Shown piece by piece: positions 28,091-37,031 of a stretch of 64,000 nucleotides of DNA (position 1 is the first letter of the stretch; each line of letters begins with the position of its first letter). The notes beneath the pieces were generated by a model. That model did not search any database and was not told where the DNA came from. It saw nothing but the letters and a program-made list of their open reading frames with translations. This DNA is from Porphyromonas pogonae (GTDB lineage: Bacteria > Bacteroidota > Bacteroidia > Bacteroidales > Porphyromonadaceae): assembly GCF_036320655.1 (NCBI RefSeq), contig NZ_CP143258.1, forward strand, positions 1,426,001 to 1,490,000. The letters are read 5' to 3'. The position numbers were made by a program, and so were the translations under genes.

Positions 28091-28190
28091 CTTATATGAT
28101 AGGTGTGTTGACTTATCATATAAGGATAAAATCCTATCCTAATAGGTCGACTGACTTATTAGGCACGGACGACAGACTTATCATAATAGA
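28091..28190 (+). repeat. Three related imperfect hairpin units
   Basis: CTTATATGATA/TATCATATAAG (11-bp perfect arms) and CCTAATA/TATTAGG (7-bp arms) each enclose a 12-nt loop of the form GGT....TGACT. A third, looser unit (AGGCACGG to CAGACTTATCATAATAG) repeats the AGG...GACTTAT pattern. The units follow one another at about 43 and 17 bp. Meaning unknown. Confidence 0.5.
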
Positions 28191-29054
28191 ATTTTACAGC
28201 CTAATCGAGAGCTAATAATTTTTGTATAGATGATTCGATATTTGTTTGTATCACGTGAGCTATATTTGTTTAGGAAGGCACGTTAGCTTGCCAGCTGCAA
28301 TCAGATGTATTTGTAATAATCTTATTAGTCTGGCAATTACAGATTTACGAAAAAAATTTTGTGTCAGGAGTGATTGCTGTTCTGACATTATGATTCTATA
28401 TGTTGCCGTAAAATGTTATTTTGATATCTTTTCTGTGATGTACAGTTATGACCAATAATATACTTTGACGTTAATAGGAATTAGGGGGGGAGTTATGCTG
28501 TTTTATTGATTGTCTTATGGCTTAGAAGTATTCCAATTGTTACTTATCTTGCTTTGTATAGCTGTACGATACTAAATGTAAAGTCAAACTTATCAAAGAT
28601 GGATAGATAATATTGGATAAGAATAAGAACTGATTGTCAGTTGTGATTTCACTCTAGAACAAAAATAGATCTATTCTGTTTTAAATTATTGTAATTCAGT
28701 TTCTAATGTAATGATTGGAGGATGGGGATGATATTCTTAGCTTGAATGCTCGTAAGGCTATTTTGATTATCAATAGGAGGACTGAGGGTAATTGGGTGGT
28801 ATAAAGAGCTTCTCGCACGATTCTTTTGTTCAATTGCAAATTTTGTATAATTTCGTTGCCCGAACTTAACGGAAGAAATTCAATTTTAATACAATGCTGT
28901 ATTTTTCGGAAAAATGATTTGTACCTTATCAAAAATAGGGTTCATGATACAATACACCTCTTAGAATATGATGAGTAAAGGGTAATATACTCATGCTTGG
29001 GAAGAGGCGTTACTCTGTGTAAGTCTTGTTGAGAATGGATTTTAATATTTTTCT

Positions 29055-29062
29055 TAACTTTG
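29055..29062 (+). promoter_or_regulatory. Probable -7 box of clpPX
   Basis: TAACTTTG is an exact TAnnTTTG match, 73 bp upstream of the clpP ATG. The nearest TTG (29029-29031) is 23 bp away, slightly wide for a -33 box. Confidence 0.5.
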
Positions 29063-29135
29063 TTATAATAGGGTGCAATTTCATTCACCCTCAAAGAGTT
29101 TTTTACATAGAAGCAAATTAGATTAAACATAAGCG

Positions 29136-29798
29136 ATGAACGATTTTAAAAAATATGCTACTCGTCATTTAGGGATGAATAGCTTAGCTTTGGACAATTA
29201 TATGGACATCCAAAGCAGTTATATATCTCCTACTATCATTGAAGAGCGTCAGCTCAATGTAGCTCAGATGGATGTTTTCTCGAGACTCATGATGGATAGG
29301 ATTATCTTTCTGGGAACACAGGTCGATGATTATACAGCCAATGTGATACAAGCACAGCTTCTTTATCTTGACAGTAGCGACCCGGGTAAAGATATCTCTA
29401 TTTATATCAATTCTCCCGGAGGATCTGTATATGCCGGCTATGGTATATATGATACCATGCAGTACATATCATGTGATGTTTCTACTATATGTACAGGTAT
29501 GGCAGCTTCGATGGCCTCCGTATTGCTTGTTGCGGGAGCCAAAGGTAAGCGTTTTGCTCTGCCTCATTCCAGAGTGATGATTCACCAACCGCTGGGTGGT
29601 ATGCAGGGACAGGCCAGTGACCTTGAGATTGCCGCACGAGAGATACTTCGTGTGAAGAAGGAACTCTATTCTATTATTTCGGAACATTCCGGCAGACCCA
29701 TAGAGGTTGTGGAGCGTGATAGCGATCGTGACTATTGGATGACTGCTTCGGAAGCCATGGAATATGGAATGATTGATAAGATATTGAAACGCGATTAA
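29136..29798 (+). CDS. clpP: ATP-dependent Clp protease proteolytic subunit
   Basis: A 220-residue serine protease subunit that forms the tetradecameric chamber of the Clp protease in the cytoplasm. The nucleophile is S125 in [12 protein letters not shown] and the catalytic His is H150 in [12 protein letters not shown]; the family's Asp lies in the C-terminal part. The N-terminus is somewhat longer than in E. coli, as common in Bacteroidetes. The stop overlaps the clpX start by one base, so the two are translationally coupled. The trigger-factor gene that often precedes clpP in this order is not upstream here. Confidence 0.97.
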   Translation: MNDFKKYATRHLGMNSLALDNYMDIQSSYISPTIIEERQLNVAQMDVFSRLMMDRIIFLGTQVDDYTANVIQAQLLYLDSSDPGKDISIYINSPGGSVYAGYGIYDTMQYISCDVSTICTGMAASMASVLLVAGAKGKRFALPHSRVMIHQPLGGMQGQASDLEIAAREILRVKKELYSIISEHSGRPIEVVERDSDRDYWMTASEAMEYGMIDKILKRD

Positions 29799-31021
29799 TG
29801 GCAAAGAAAAATAGTATGGGACACCACTGCGACTTTTGTGGTCGCAGCGAAAATGAAACCGGCATTTTACTTCAGGGGCTCAACTCCTCTATTTGTATGG
29901 AGTGTGCTGTGAGGGCTTCCGAGATTGTAAAAGAGATGGAGGAGGCAAACCAAGAAGCTAAACTGCAGGATCTAAAAGAACAACCGCTGCCTAAGCCTAT
30001 GGAGATCAAAAAACATTTGGATCAATATGTAGTAGGACAGGACGAAGCCAAGAGGTATCTTTCTGTAGCGGTTTACAATCACTATAAACGCTTGTTGCAA
30101 AAAGACGATAGCAACGATGTGGAAATAGAAAAAAGCAATATCCTGATGCTTGGGCCTACCGGTACAGGTAAGACTTTACTTGCCAAAACTATAGCTCGTA
30201 TGCTCAATGTGCCTTTTGCTATGGTAGATGCCACTGTGCTTACACAAGCCGGATATGTGGGCGAAGATATTGAAAGCATACTTACCCGATTGCTTCAGGC
30301 ATCGGACTACAATGTCAAAGAGGCAGAGCGAGGCATTGTTTTTATTGATGAAATAGATAAGATAGCTCGTAAGTCTGACAACCCGTCTATCACCCGTGAC
30401 GTGAGTGGTGAGGGAGTGCAACAAGGTTTGCTCAAACTCCTTGAGGGATCTATTGTAAATGTACCGCCACAAGGCGGACGCAAACATCCTGAGCAAAAGC
30501 TTATTGCTGTGAATACGCACCATATCCTGTTTATATGTGCGGGAGCTTTTGATGGCATTGAGAGCAAAATTGCTCATCGACTGAATACTAGAGTGGTGGG
30601 GTATACCTCTGCTGCTAATGATAAAAAGATCGAGCGAGACAATCTGCTTAAATATGTGAATGCACAAGATCTCAAAGCTTTTGGTCTTATTCCGGAGATT
30701 ATTGGGCGTTTGCCGATTATCACTTATTTGCACCCACTTGATAAGGAGACGCTGAGAAAAATCCTTATCGAACCCAAAAATGCTATTATTAAACAATACG
30801 CCAAGCTTTTTGAGATGGATGGAGCTGAACTTCATTTTGACGATGAGGCACTGGATTATATTGTAGATAAAGCTATGGAGCATAAACTTGGAGCTCGAGG
30901 CTTGCGCTCTATAGTCGAGGCTATAATGATAGATAGCATGTATACAGCTCCTTCCCAAAACTTGAAAGAATTTAGGGTAACTAAGGAATATGCTCAAAAA
31001 CAATTTGAGTTAAATGCATAA
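29798..31021 (+). CDS. clpX: ATP-dependent Clp protease ATP-binding subunit ClpX
   Basis: A 407-residue AAA+ unfoldase that feeds substrates to ClpP. The N-terminal zinc-binding domain uses C11, C14, C33 and C36 ([17 protein letters not shown]). The Walker A GPTGTGKT lies near residues 117-124 and Walker B is FIDEIDKIA. The sensor and pore motifs GYVGEDVES-like (GYVGEDIES) and the C-terminal sensor-2 [10 protein letters not shown] are intact. The start codon overlaps the clpP stop. Normal length and complete motifs. Confidence 0.97.
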   Translation: MAKKNSMGHHCDFCGRSENETGILLQGLNSSICMECAVRASEIVKEMEEANQEAKLQDLKEQPLPKPMEIKKHLDQYVVGQDEAKRYLSVAVYNHYKRLLQKDDSNDVEIEKSNILMLGPTGTGKTLLAKTIARMLNVPFAMVDATVLTQAGYVGEDIESILTRLLQASDYNVKEAERGIVFIDEIDKIARKSDNPSITRDVSGEGVQQGLLKLLEGSIVNVPPQGGRKHPEQKLIAVNTHHILFICAGAFDGIESKIAHRLNTRVVGYTSAANDKKIERDNLLKYVNAQDLKAFGLIPEIIGRLPIITYLHPLDKETLRKILIEPKNAIIKQYAKLFEMDGAELHFDDEALDYIVDKAMEHKLGARGLRSIVEAIMIDSMYTAPSQNLKEFRVTKEYAQKQFELNA

Positions 31022-31091
31022 ATGTTTATCTTGACGATGTATTTCAATTGATATTTTATATAAATTAGTAGAAACTATTACTCGGTTTATC

Positions 31092-33278
31092 ATGGCGGAA
31101 AAGTATGACCTTTTAAAAGCTTTAAAAGATCATTTTGGATTTGATTCTTTTAAAGGCAACCAACAGGCTATTATTGAACATGTTTTGATGGGCCGTGATA
31201 CGTTTGTACTAATGCCTACCGGTGGAGGCAAGAGTTTGTGTTACCAGCTCCCGGCTTTGCTTATGGAAGGTACGGCAGTAATAATATCGCCACTAATAGC
31301 TTTGATGAAAAATCAGGTGGATGCTATCAGGGGATACTGCCGTGAAGACGGGGTAGCTCACTTCATGAACTCTTCGCTCAATAAGAATCAATTGGAGTGC
31401 GTAAAAGAAGACATACGGCGAGGTATAACCAAAATGCTATACGTAGCACCGGAATCCCTGACCAAAGAAGATAATATAGCATTTCTACGCTCTATCAATA
31501 TCTCTTTCTATGCTATTGACGAAGCTCATTGTATCTCGGAGTGGGGGCATGATTTCCGTCCGGAGTATAGGCGTATCAGACCTATCGTTTCGGAAATAGG
31601 GGAGCATCCTATTGTAGCGCTTACAGCTACAGCTACACCTAAAGTGCAGCATGATATTCAGAAAAACTTGGGTATGGAAGATGTAGCTATTTTTAAAAGT
31701 TCATTTAACCGACCCAACTTATTTTATCAGATTAAGCCTAAAAATGAGGGTGTTGACAAGGATATTGTAAAATTTATTTTGTCTCAACCCCAAAAGAGTG
31801 GCATTATCTATTGCATGAGTCGCAATAAGGTTACTACCTTTGCGCAAGTACTCCAAGCCAACGGAATTAAGGCTTTGCCATATCATGCCGGGCTTGATGC
31901 CAAAGAAAGAGCAGAGAATCAAGATGCTTTTATTGAAGAAAGAGTTGATGTTATAGTTGCTACCATCGCTTTCGGAATGGGAATTGACAAGCCGGATGTA
32001 CGCTATGTAATACACTATGATATGCCCAAAAGCATCGAGGGGTATTATCAGGAGACAGGACGTGCCGGACGTGATGGTGGAGAAGGCAAGTGTATTGCTT
32101 ATTATAGACCGGAAGACTTGGATAAGTTGGAGAAGTTTATGAAAAACAAACCTATTTCCGAGCAGGAAATAGGACGCCAGCTCCTTGGAGAGACAGCCGC
32201 TTATGCCGAGTCAAGTATATGCAGACGCATATTTCTTCTCAACTATTTTGGAGAGGAGTACAAGAGTGATAATTGTGGAAGTTGTGATAATTGTTTGATG
32301 CCTAAAAAGAAGGTGGAAGCTAAAGAATTACTATTAAATGTATTAGAAGTCGTGGACACTCTTAAAGAGAAGTTCAAAACCGACTATGTAATCAAAATTT
32401 TACGTGGAGAAACCAATGCCGACATAGAATCTTTCGGACATGAAAATCTGGAATGTTTTGGAATTGGAAAAGAAGAGGATGAAAATTTATGGAACGCTGT
32501 AATACGTCAGGCTCTCATCAGTGGTTATCTCGATAAAGACGTAGAGACATATGGAGTGCTAAAGATGACTCAAGCGGGAAAGAAGTTTATTAAAAAGCCC
32601 GTGAGTTTCAAAGTTGTGGATGAGAATGACGAGGAAGAAGTGGATGATGACAATGCTTCTCGTTCGGGAGGAGGTTCCGGTGGAGCTGTAGATCCTGTGC
32701 TCTTTTCCATGATGAAGGACTTGAGGAAAAAGATGGGGGCTCAGAACAAAGTCCCACCCTATGTTATTTTCCAAGATTCGTCTTTGGAATCAATGGCTAC
32801 GTTTTACCCAGTTACCCTGGACGAATTGCAAAATATACCCGGAGTGGGAGCCGGCAAGGCTGCTCGCTATGGGGCCAAATTTGTGGAGTTGATCAAGCGT
32901 CATGTCGAAGACAATGACATTGAGCGACCCGAAGATATGCGTGTGCGTACACTGCCCAATAAGTCCAAGATGAAAGTTAGTATCATACAGCAAATAGACC
33001 GCAAGGTTGCCTTGGATGATGTGGCTATGAGCCATGGGCTTGACTTCGATGCATTGCTTTCAGAAATAGAAGCTATTGTGTATTCGGGTACACGTATAAA
33101 TATCAGCTACTTTATTGAGGAGGCCATGGATGAAGATCATCAGGAAGATATCTTCCAGTATTTCAAGGAATCTACGACTGACAGCCTTGATGCCGCTATG
33201 GATGAGTTGGGCGATGACTATACAGAGGAGGAGATACGTCTTGTGCGAATAAAGTTCCTTTCCGAATTAGCAAATTAA
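31092..33278 (+). CDS. recQ: ATP-dependent DNA helicase RecQ
   Basis: A 728-residue 3'-5' helicase for recombination and replication-fork repair. The Walker A TGGGKS lies near residue 43, DEAH near residue 143 (AIDEAHCISEWGHDFRPEYRR), and motif VI is QETGRAGRDGG. The RecQ zinc-binding cysteines follow (CRRIFLLNYFGEE, CGSCDNC). The winged helix and an HRDC domain (near residue 540-620, FYPVTLDELQNIPGVGAGKA) are present. The C-terminal extension past the HRDC and the DDNASRSGGGSGG linker give about 120 residues more than E. coli RecQ, usual for Bacteroidetes. Confidence 0.95.
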   Translation: MAEKYDLLKALKDHFGFDSFKGNQQAIIEHVLMGRDTFVLMPTGGGKSLCYQLPALLMEGTAVIISPLIALMKNQVDAIRGYCREDGVAHFMNSSLNKNQLECVKEDIRRGITKMLYVAPESLTKEDNIAFLRSINISFYAIDEAHCISEWGHDFRPEYRRIRPIVSEIGEHPIVALTATATPKVQHDIQKNLGMEDVAIFKSSFNRPNLFYQIKPKNEGVDKDIVKFILSQPQKSGIIYCMSRNKVTTFAQVLQANGIKALPYHAGLDAKERAENQDAFIEERVDVIVATIAFGMGIDKPDVRYVIHYDMPKSIEGYYQETGRAGRDGGEGKCIAYYRPEDLDKLEKFMKNKPISEQEIGRQLLGETAAYAESSICRRIFLLNYFGEEYKSDNCGSCDNCLMPKKKVEAKELLLNVLEVVDTLKEKFKTDYVIKILRGETNADIESFGHENLECFGIGKEEDENLWNAVIRQALISGYLDKDVETYGVLKMTQAGKKFIKKPVSFKVVDENDEEEVDDDNASRSGGGSGGAVDPVLFSMMKDLRKKMGAQNKVPPYVIFQDSSLESMATFYPVTLDELQNIPGVGAGKAARYGAKFVELIKRHVEDNDIERPEDMRVRTLPNKSKMKVSIIQQIDRKVALDDVAMSHGLDFDALLSEIEAIVYSGTRINISYFIEEAMDEDHQEDIFQYFKESTTDSLDAAMDELGDDYTEEEIRLVRIKFLSELAN

Positions 33279-33343
33279 TAAACAGGTGAGTGTATGCTTT
33301 TCAAAAAACGTAAGGCATATGCTTACTTTTATATCATAAAAAA

Positions 33344-34732
33344 TTGATGAAGAAGTTTTTTGTTGCACCGTTATTGTTTGCCTTTTTGGCAGCATTGTCA
33401 TTTGTGCCTGCACAGGCTCAAAAAAAGAATGTAATAGACGAGGTGGTATGGATGGTTGGCGACGAGCCCATCTTGCGTTCTGATATTGAAGCTGAAAAAA
33501 TCAATATGAAGATGTTGAACATGGGCTTCGACGGTGATCCGGATTGTTTTATTCCGGAACAGATCGCCATTCATAAACTCTTCCTCAATCAGGCCAAGAT
33601 CGATAGTATTCAGGTTGATGATATTCAAGTTAACCGTTTTGTGGAATCACGCCTACAATATTTAGTCAATCAGGCCGGATCAAGAGAGAAGCTTGAGGAA
33701 TATTACTCCAAGAAATACTCTCAGATACGTGAAGATCTGCGTCATCAAGTCAAAAATAATAATATCATAGAGCAGATGCAGAATAAAATAGCGTCTGATG
33801 TGAAGGTGTCTCCGTCTGAGATCCGTAAGTTTTTTGAGAGTATGCCGGTAGATAGTCTTCCCTTTATACCTACCACCGTGGAAGTACAGATAATTACCTC
33901 AAAGCCTCAGGTGTCCATGTCTGAGATCGATGCTATAAAAGAGCGTCTTAGAGAATTTTCAGATGAAATCAATTCAGGGAAAAGAGACTTCTCTACTATT
34001 GCTCGTCTCTATTCCGATGATAGGCGTACTGCTGCGCAGGGGGGGGAATATGGCTTTACAAGTAAGTCGGTTTTGGAATCTGATTTTGCCGGCACTGTCT
34101 TCAATCTTACAGATACGAAGAAAGTTTCGCCTATTGTCAAAACTGAAGAAGGTTACCATATCGTGCAGTTGATAGAGAGACGTGGTGATTTGGTGAATTT
34201 CAGGCAAATCCTTTTGCGCCCTGCAATTGCTGACAGTGCTTTGCAAAACTCCATTTCTAAGCTTGATTCTATCAAGACCCTCATTGGTGATAATAAATTG
34301 ACTTTTGAAAAAGCGGTAGACTTCTTCTCGGATGACAATAATACCAGAAACAATCAAGGTCTTATGGTCAATAATAAGAATGAAAGTGCCTTTAGCGGTT
34401 CATCTATGTTTACCTACGAAGAACTTCCGCAAGATATAAGCCGTAAAGTATATGGCATGAAAAAGGGGGAAGTATCGGCTCCTTTCATTATGACCAATGA
34501 TAAAGGCGTAAAGGAGGTAGCAATAGTAAAACTCAAAAATATTACTGAAGGGCATAAAGCGAATATGAATGCCGATTTCCAGAAAATCAACGAACTGGCT
34601 ATTGAGAAGAAACGCAATGAAGTCCTTGACTCATGGATCAGAAGGAAGCAAAAGGAAACCTACGTGTTTATCAATGAGAGGTATAGGGATTGCAAATTTA
34701 AGTATCCTAATTGGGTTCATAAAGACAAGTAA
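33344..34732 (+). CDS. SurA/PpiC-type periplasmic peptidyl-prolyl isomerase
   Basis: A 462-residue periplasmic chaperone-isomerase that helps fold outer-membrane proteins. The signal peptide is MMKKFFVAPLLFAFLAAL, ending near PAQAQ. A SurA-like N-terminal domain (DEVVWMVGDEPILRSDIEAE) precedes two parvulin-like domains. The first has the clear motif FSTIARLYSDDRRTAAQGGEYGF; the second is divergent. Eight consecutive G bases (34039-34046) encode the QGGE of this motif. It lies 65 bp after recQ, and its stop overlaps the next gene's start (TAATG). It probably works with the OstA-like gene downstream in envelope assembly. Confidence 0.88.
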   Translation: MMKKFFVAPLLFAFLAALSFVPAQAQKKNVIDEVVWMVGDEPILRSDIEAEKINMKMLNMGFDGDPDCFIPEQIAIHKLFLNQAKIDSIQVDDIQVNRFVESRLQYLVNQAGSREKLEEYYSKKYSQIREDLRHQVKNNNIIEQMQNKIASDVKVSPSEIRKFFESMPVDSLPFIPTTVEVQIITSKPQVSMSEIDAIKERLREFSDEINSGKRDFSTIARLYSDDRRTAAQGGEYGFTSKSVLESDFAGTVFNLTDTKKVSPIVKTEEGYHIVQLIERRGDLVNFRQILLRPAIADSALQNSISKLDSIKTLIGDNKLTFEKAVDFFSDDNNTRNNQGLMVNNKNESAFSGSSMFTYEELPQDISRKVYGMKKGEVSAPFIMTNDKGVKEVAIVKLKNITEGHKANMNADFQKINELAIEKKRNEVLDSWIRRKQKETYVFINERYRDCKFKYPNWVHKDK

Positions 34733-36786
34733 TGCCTGCCGGAACAAAGCATAATAGTAGAATGAAGCCGCTTATTGTGCTCCTGCTTATAGGAGCATAT
34801 TTAGGCGTGAGTGCTCAATGGTTTGCGGGATCTCATGCTTATGGGACTTCCGCATTTGGGCTCTTAAAAGACACTATAACTAAGAGGGACGGAACTCCCC
34901 CGCAAAAATCTCGTATTATATTAGATCATGCGGATCAATTGACATTCGACAAAGATATTAATCCTAATGCACAGCGGTTATTGGGCAATGTAGCCTTTAC
35001 TCATGGTAATGCTCGGATGTTTTGTGATAGTGCATATATTGATGAACAGACGCAGACTTTTGAAGCCTTTGGTAATGTGCATATGATACAAGCAGATACC
35101 GTTAATATCTACGCCCAGTATTTGTATTACGATGGTATTCAGAAATTAGCTAAGCTTCGTAACAATGTAAGGCTTGAGAATAGAAAGACAACGCTCTATA
35201 CCGATAGTCTTGATTATGACCGTGTAGCCGACCTTGCTTACTATTTTGATGGAGGCACTATTGTAGACTCACTCAATACACTTACATCAGACTATGGACA
35301 ATACTCTCCGCAGACTGATGATGCAGAGTTCCGAGATAATGTGAAGCTCGAGAATGATAAGGCTGTCATGCATACCGAAATATTGTTTTATAATACCAAA
35401 ACCCAGATAGGGCGTTTTGAAGGTCAGACCACTATAGAGTCTGATTCAGGTATGATAGTCTCTACACGCGGTGTGTATGACTCTCAAAAAGATTTGTCTA
35501 TACTTCTTGATCGCTCATTGGTTCAATCCGGAGCTAAGACTCTTACCGGTGATTCTATCTATTATGATCGAAAGAATCTTTTTGGAGAAGCTTTCGGTAA
35601 TATGCAAATAAGTGATACGGTAAAAAAAGTATCTCTTTTCGGTGATTATGGTTATTATGACGAAAATCGTGATTACGCTTTTACTACATCGAAAGCTTTT
35701 GTCATGGACTTTTCCAAAGCTGATACCTTATACATAGGTGCTGATACTTTGGAGCTGATTACATGGGGAAAAGAGAAAAAGCCTGTAGCAAAATCCGATG
35801 CTAAGCCAATCAATGACTCACTCCCGTCAAAGACTTTGTCTCCAAATGATACTACGGTAAATCATATCCTCAAGGCATATCATCACGTCAAGGTTTACCG
35901 GAAAGATGTACAAGCTGTTTCTGACTCTTTGGTGGGAATCTCCATAGATTCTATTATGTATATGTACGGATCACCTGTAATGTGGAATGAAAATTATCAG
36001 TTATCGGGCGATACGGTACGTTTTGATTTCAAAAAAGAAAAACTTGATAAGGCATATATATTCTCCAATGCATTTGTTCTTGAGGACCTGAAAGAAGATA
36101 GATTCAATCAGGCCAAAGGTGATTGGATGAAGGTTATTATGCGAGATTCTTTGGCAAAGCAAATAGAGATACATGGCAAAGCCGAGTCTATTAATTATCT
36201 CAAAGAAGAGAATGATACTACTTATTCAGGTCTCAATAGGATTAAGTCTGATGGTAATTATATTTACTTGAACGAAGCTGGCAAATCAGAAAAAATACTA
36301 TGGGTTGGTCCCGCAACCGGTAAAATATTTCCTTTGAGATTAGCTCGCACGGCTGAAGTGAATCAACTGGAAGGCTTCAAACTTCATAATGATATTAGGC
36401 CCAAAACAAGATACGATGTCATCTCAGGTATAGGTACAATAGACTCTACGGGTCAGGTTACTACTGCTTTACCTGATTACTCCAGATTCAAAGGTGCTGA
36501 TGCAGCTTTGCGGGCATATAACTCATTAGCCGAGATAGCTAAAGCTGCTGCACAGGAGCGGCAAAAGGATGCTCAGGCTGAAGAACAGACCAAACTCTCT
36601 CCTTATATTTTGCGTGACAATAAAGACCGGGACATAGATATTCTTAAACAAATTATCAATCTATCATGGGTATTCAAAGTTTCTACAAGCAACGACGTCC
36701 AAGACAATTCGATCATAAGCCCATCTATTGGGATCCCAAAAAAGAGCAACTCGAAAAACGAATCCAGCGAATCAGAGAAGAAATGA
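34732..36786 (+). CDS. OstA/LptA-like organic-solvent-tolerance family protein
   Basis: A 684-residue protein with repeated OstA-like beta-jellyroll units (RLLGNVAFTHGNARMFCDSAYID, QTFEAFGNVHMIQADTVNIYAQYLYYDG, FRDNVKLENDKAVMHTEILFYNTK). These are the periplasmic LPS-transport fold of LptA and the N-domain of LptD. A hydrophobic segment (LIVLLLIGAYLGVSAQ) gives an N-terminal signal. The ATG at 34732 overlaps the previous stop (translational coupling); a second ATG at 34762 would place the signal peptide right at the start. No LptD barrel is present. The last 121 bp overlap the next gene in another frame. LPS transport is inference from the fold. Confidence 0.8.
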   Translation: MPAGTKHNSRMKPLIVLLLIGAYLGVSAQWFAGSHAYGTSAFGLLKDTITKRDGTPPQKSRIILDHADQLTFDKDINPNAQRLLGNVAFTHGNARMFCDSAYIDEQTQTFEAFGNVHMIQADTVNIYAQYLYYDGIQKLAKLRNNVRLENRKTTLYTDSLDYDRVADLAYYFDGGTIVDSLNTLTSDYGQYSPQTDDAEFRDNVKLENDKAVMHTEILFYNTKTQIGRFEGQTTIESDSGMIVSTRGVYDSQKDLSILLDRSLVQSGAKTLTGDSIYYDRKNLFGEAFGNMQISDTVKKVSLFGDYGYYDENRDYAFTTSKAFVMDFSKADTLYIGADTLELITWGKEKKPVAKSDAKPINDSLPSKTLSPNDTTVNHILKAYHHVKVYRKDVQAVSDSLVGISIDSIMYMYGSPVMWNENYQLSGDTVRFDFKKEKLDKAYIFSNAFVLEDLKEDRFNQAKGDWMKVIMRDSLAKQIEIHGKAESINYLKEENDTTYSGLNRIKSDGNYIYLNEAGKSEKILWVGPATGKIFPLRLARTAEVNQLEGFKLHNDIRPKTRYDVISGIGTIDSTGQVTTALPDYSRFKGADAALRAYNSLAEIAKAAAQERQKDAQAEEQTKLSPYILRDNKDRDIDILKQIINLSWVFKVSTSNDVQDNSIISPSIGIPKKSNSKNESSESEKK

Positions 36787-37031
36787 TTGAGCGGGGGGAG
36801 ATTCATGAAAATGATTCATTCCTAGAAGAGCTTAAAAAAAGAGAATATGAAAAAAATATCACGATGGATGCCGAAAAACGTATCCGCGGTTCTTTTCTGG
36901 CCGGCACTTCTAATTTGAAGACTCAAAAAGACAAAGGCATTACTTCTTCTGATAGGTTTCAAAGTATCATTCGTTATATACTTATTATGCTTGTAATCGG
37001 TTTTATTTACTGGTATTTCTTTATGCGATGA
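36666..37031 (+). CDS. Small conserved membrane protein, function unknown
   Basis: A 121-residue protein with a basic, tyrosine- and proline-rich N-terminus (MGIQSFYKQRRPRQFDHKPI, then YWDPKKEQLEKRIQRIREEM), a charged coiled-coil-like middle and one C-terminal membrane helix (YILIMLVIGFIYWYFF, residues 104-119). The N-terminal pattern is conserved, to my knowledge, among Bacteroidetes proteins found beside mutL, which supports this early start even though it overlaps the OstA-like gene by 121 bp. Its stop overlaps the mutL start (ATGAG). Probably co-translated with mutL; function unknown. Confidence 0.7.
   Translation: MGIQSFYKQRRPRQFDHKPIYWDPKKEQLEKRIQRIREEMIERGEIHENDSFLEELKKREYEKNITMDAEKRIRGSFLAGTSNLKTQKDKGITSSDRFQSIIRYILIMLVIGFIYWYFFMR

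Larger units (their letters stand above)
26841..29054. other. 2.2-kb stretch with no convincing gene
   Basis: It begins with the conserved leader of protease copy 4. Then follow AT-rich DNA, a possible decayed coding segment (27330-27540), a consensus promoter at 27654-27685, a set of hairpin repeats (28091-28190) and further AT-rich sequence. Short open frames here (for example 27946-28215 and 28246-28458 on the plus strand, 28696-28932 on the minus strand) have low-complexity compositions and no recognisable motif. It separates the accessory protease array from the core clpP region. Confidence 0.5.

Noticed and set aside
27946-28458. Two short plus-strand frames in the gene-poor gap
   Set aside because: Hydrophobic or Cys-rich low-complexity translations in AT-rich DNA, with no promoter or family support.
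34732-36786. OstA-like protein as LptD
   Set aside because: Only repeated OstA/LptA-type units are seen; the C-terminal LptD beta-barrel is absent.
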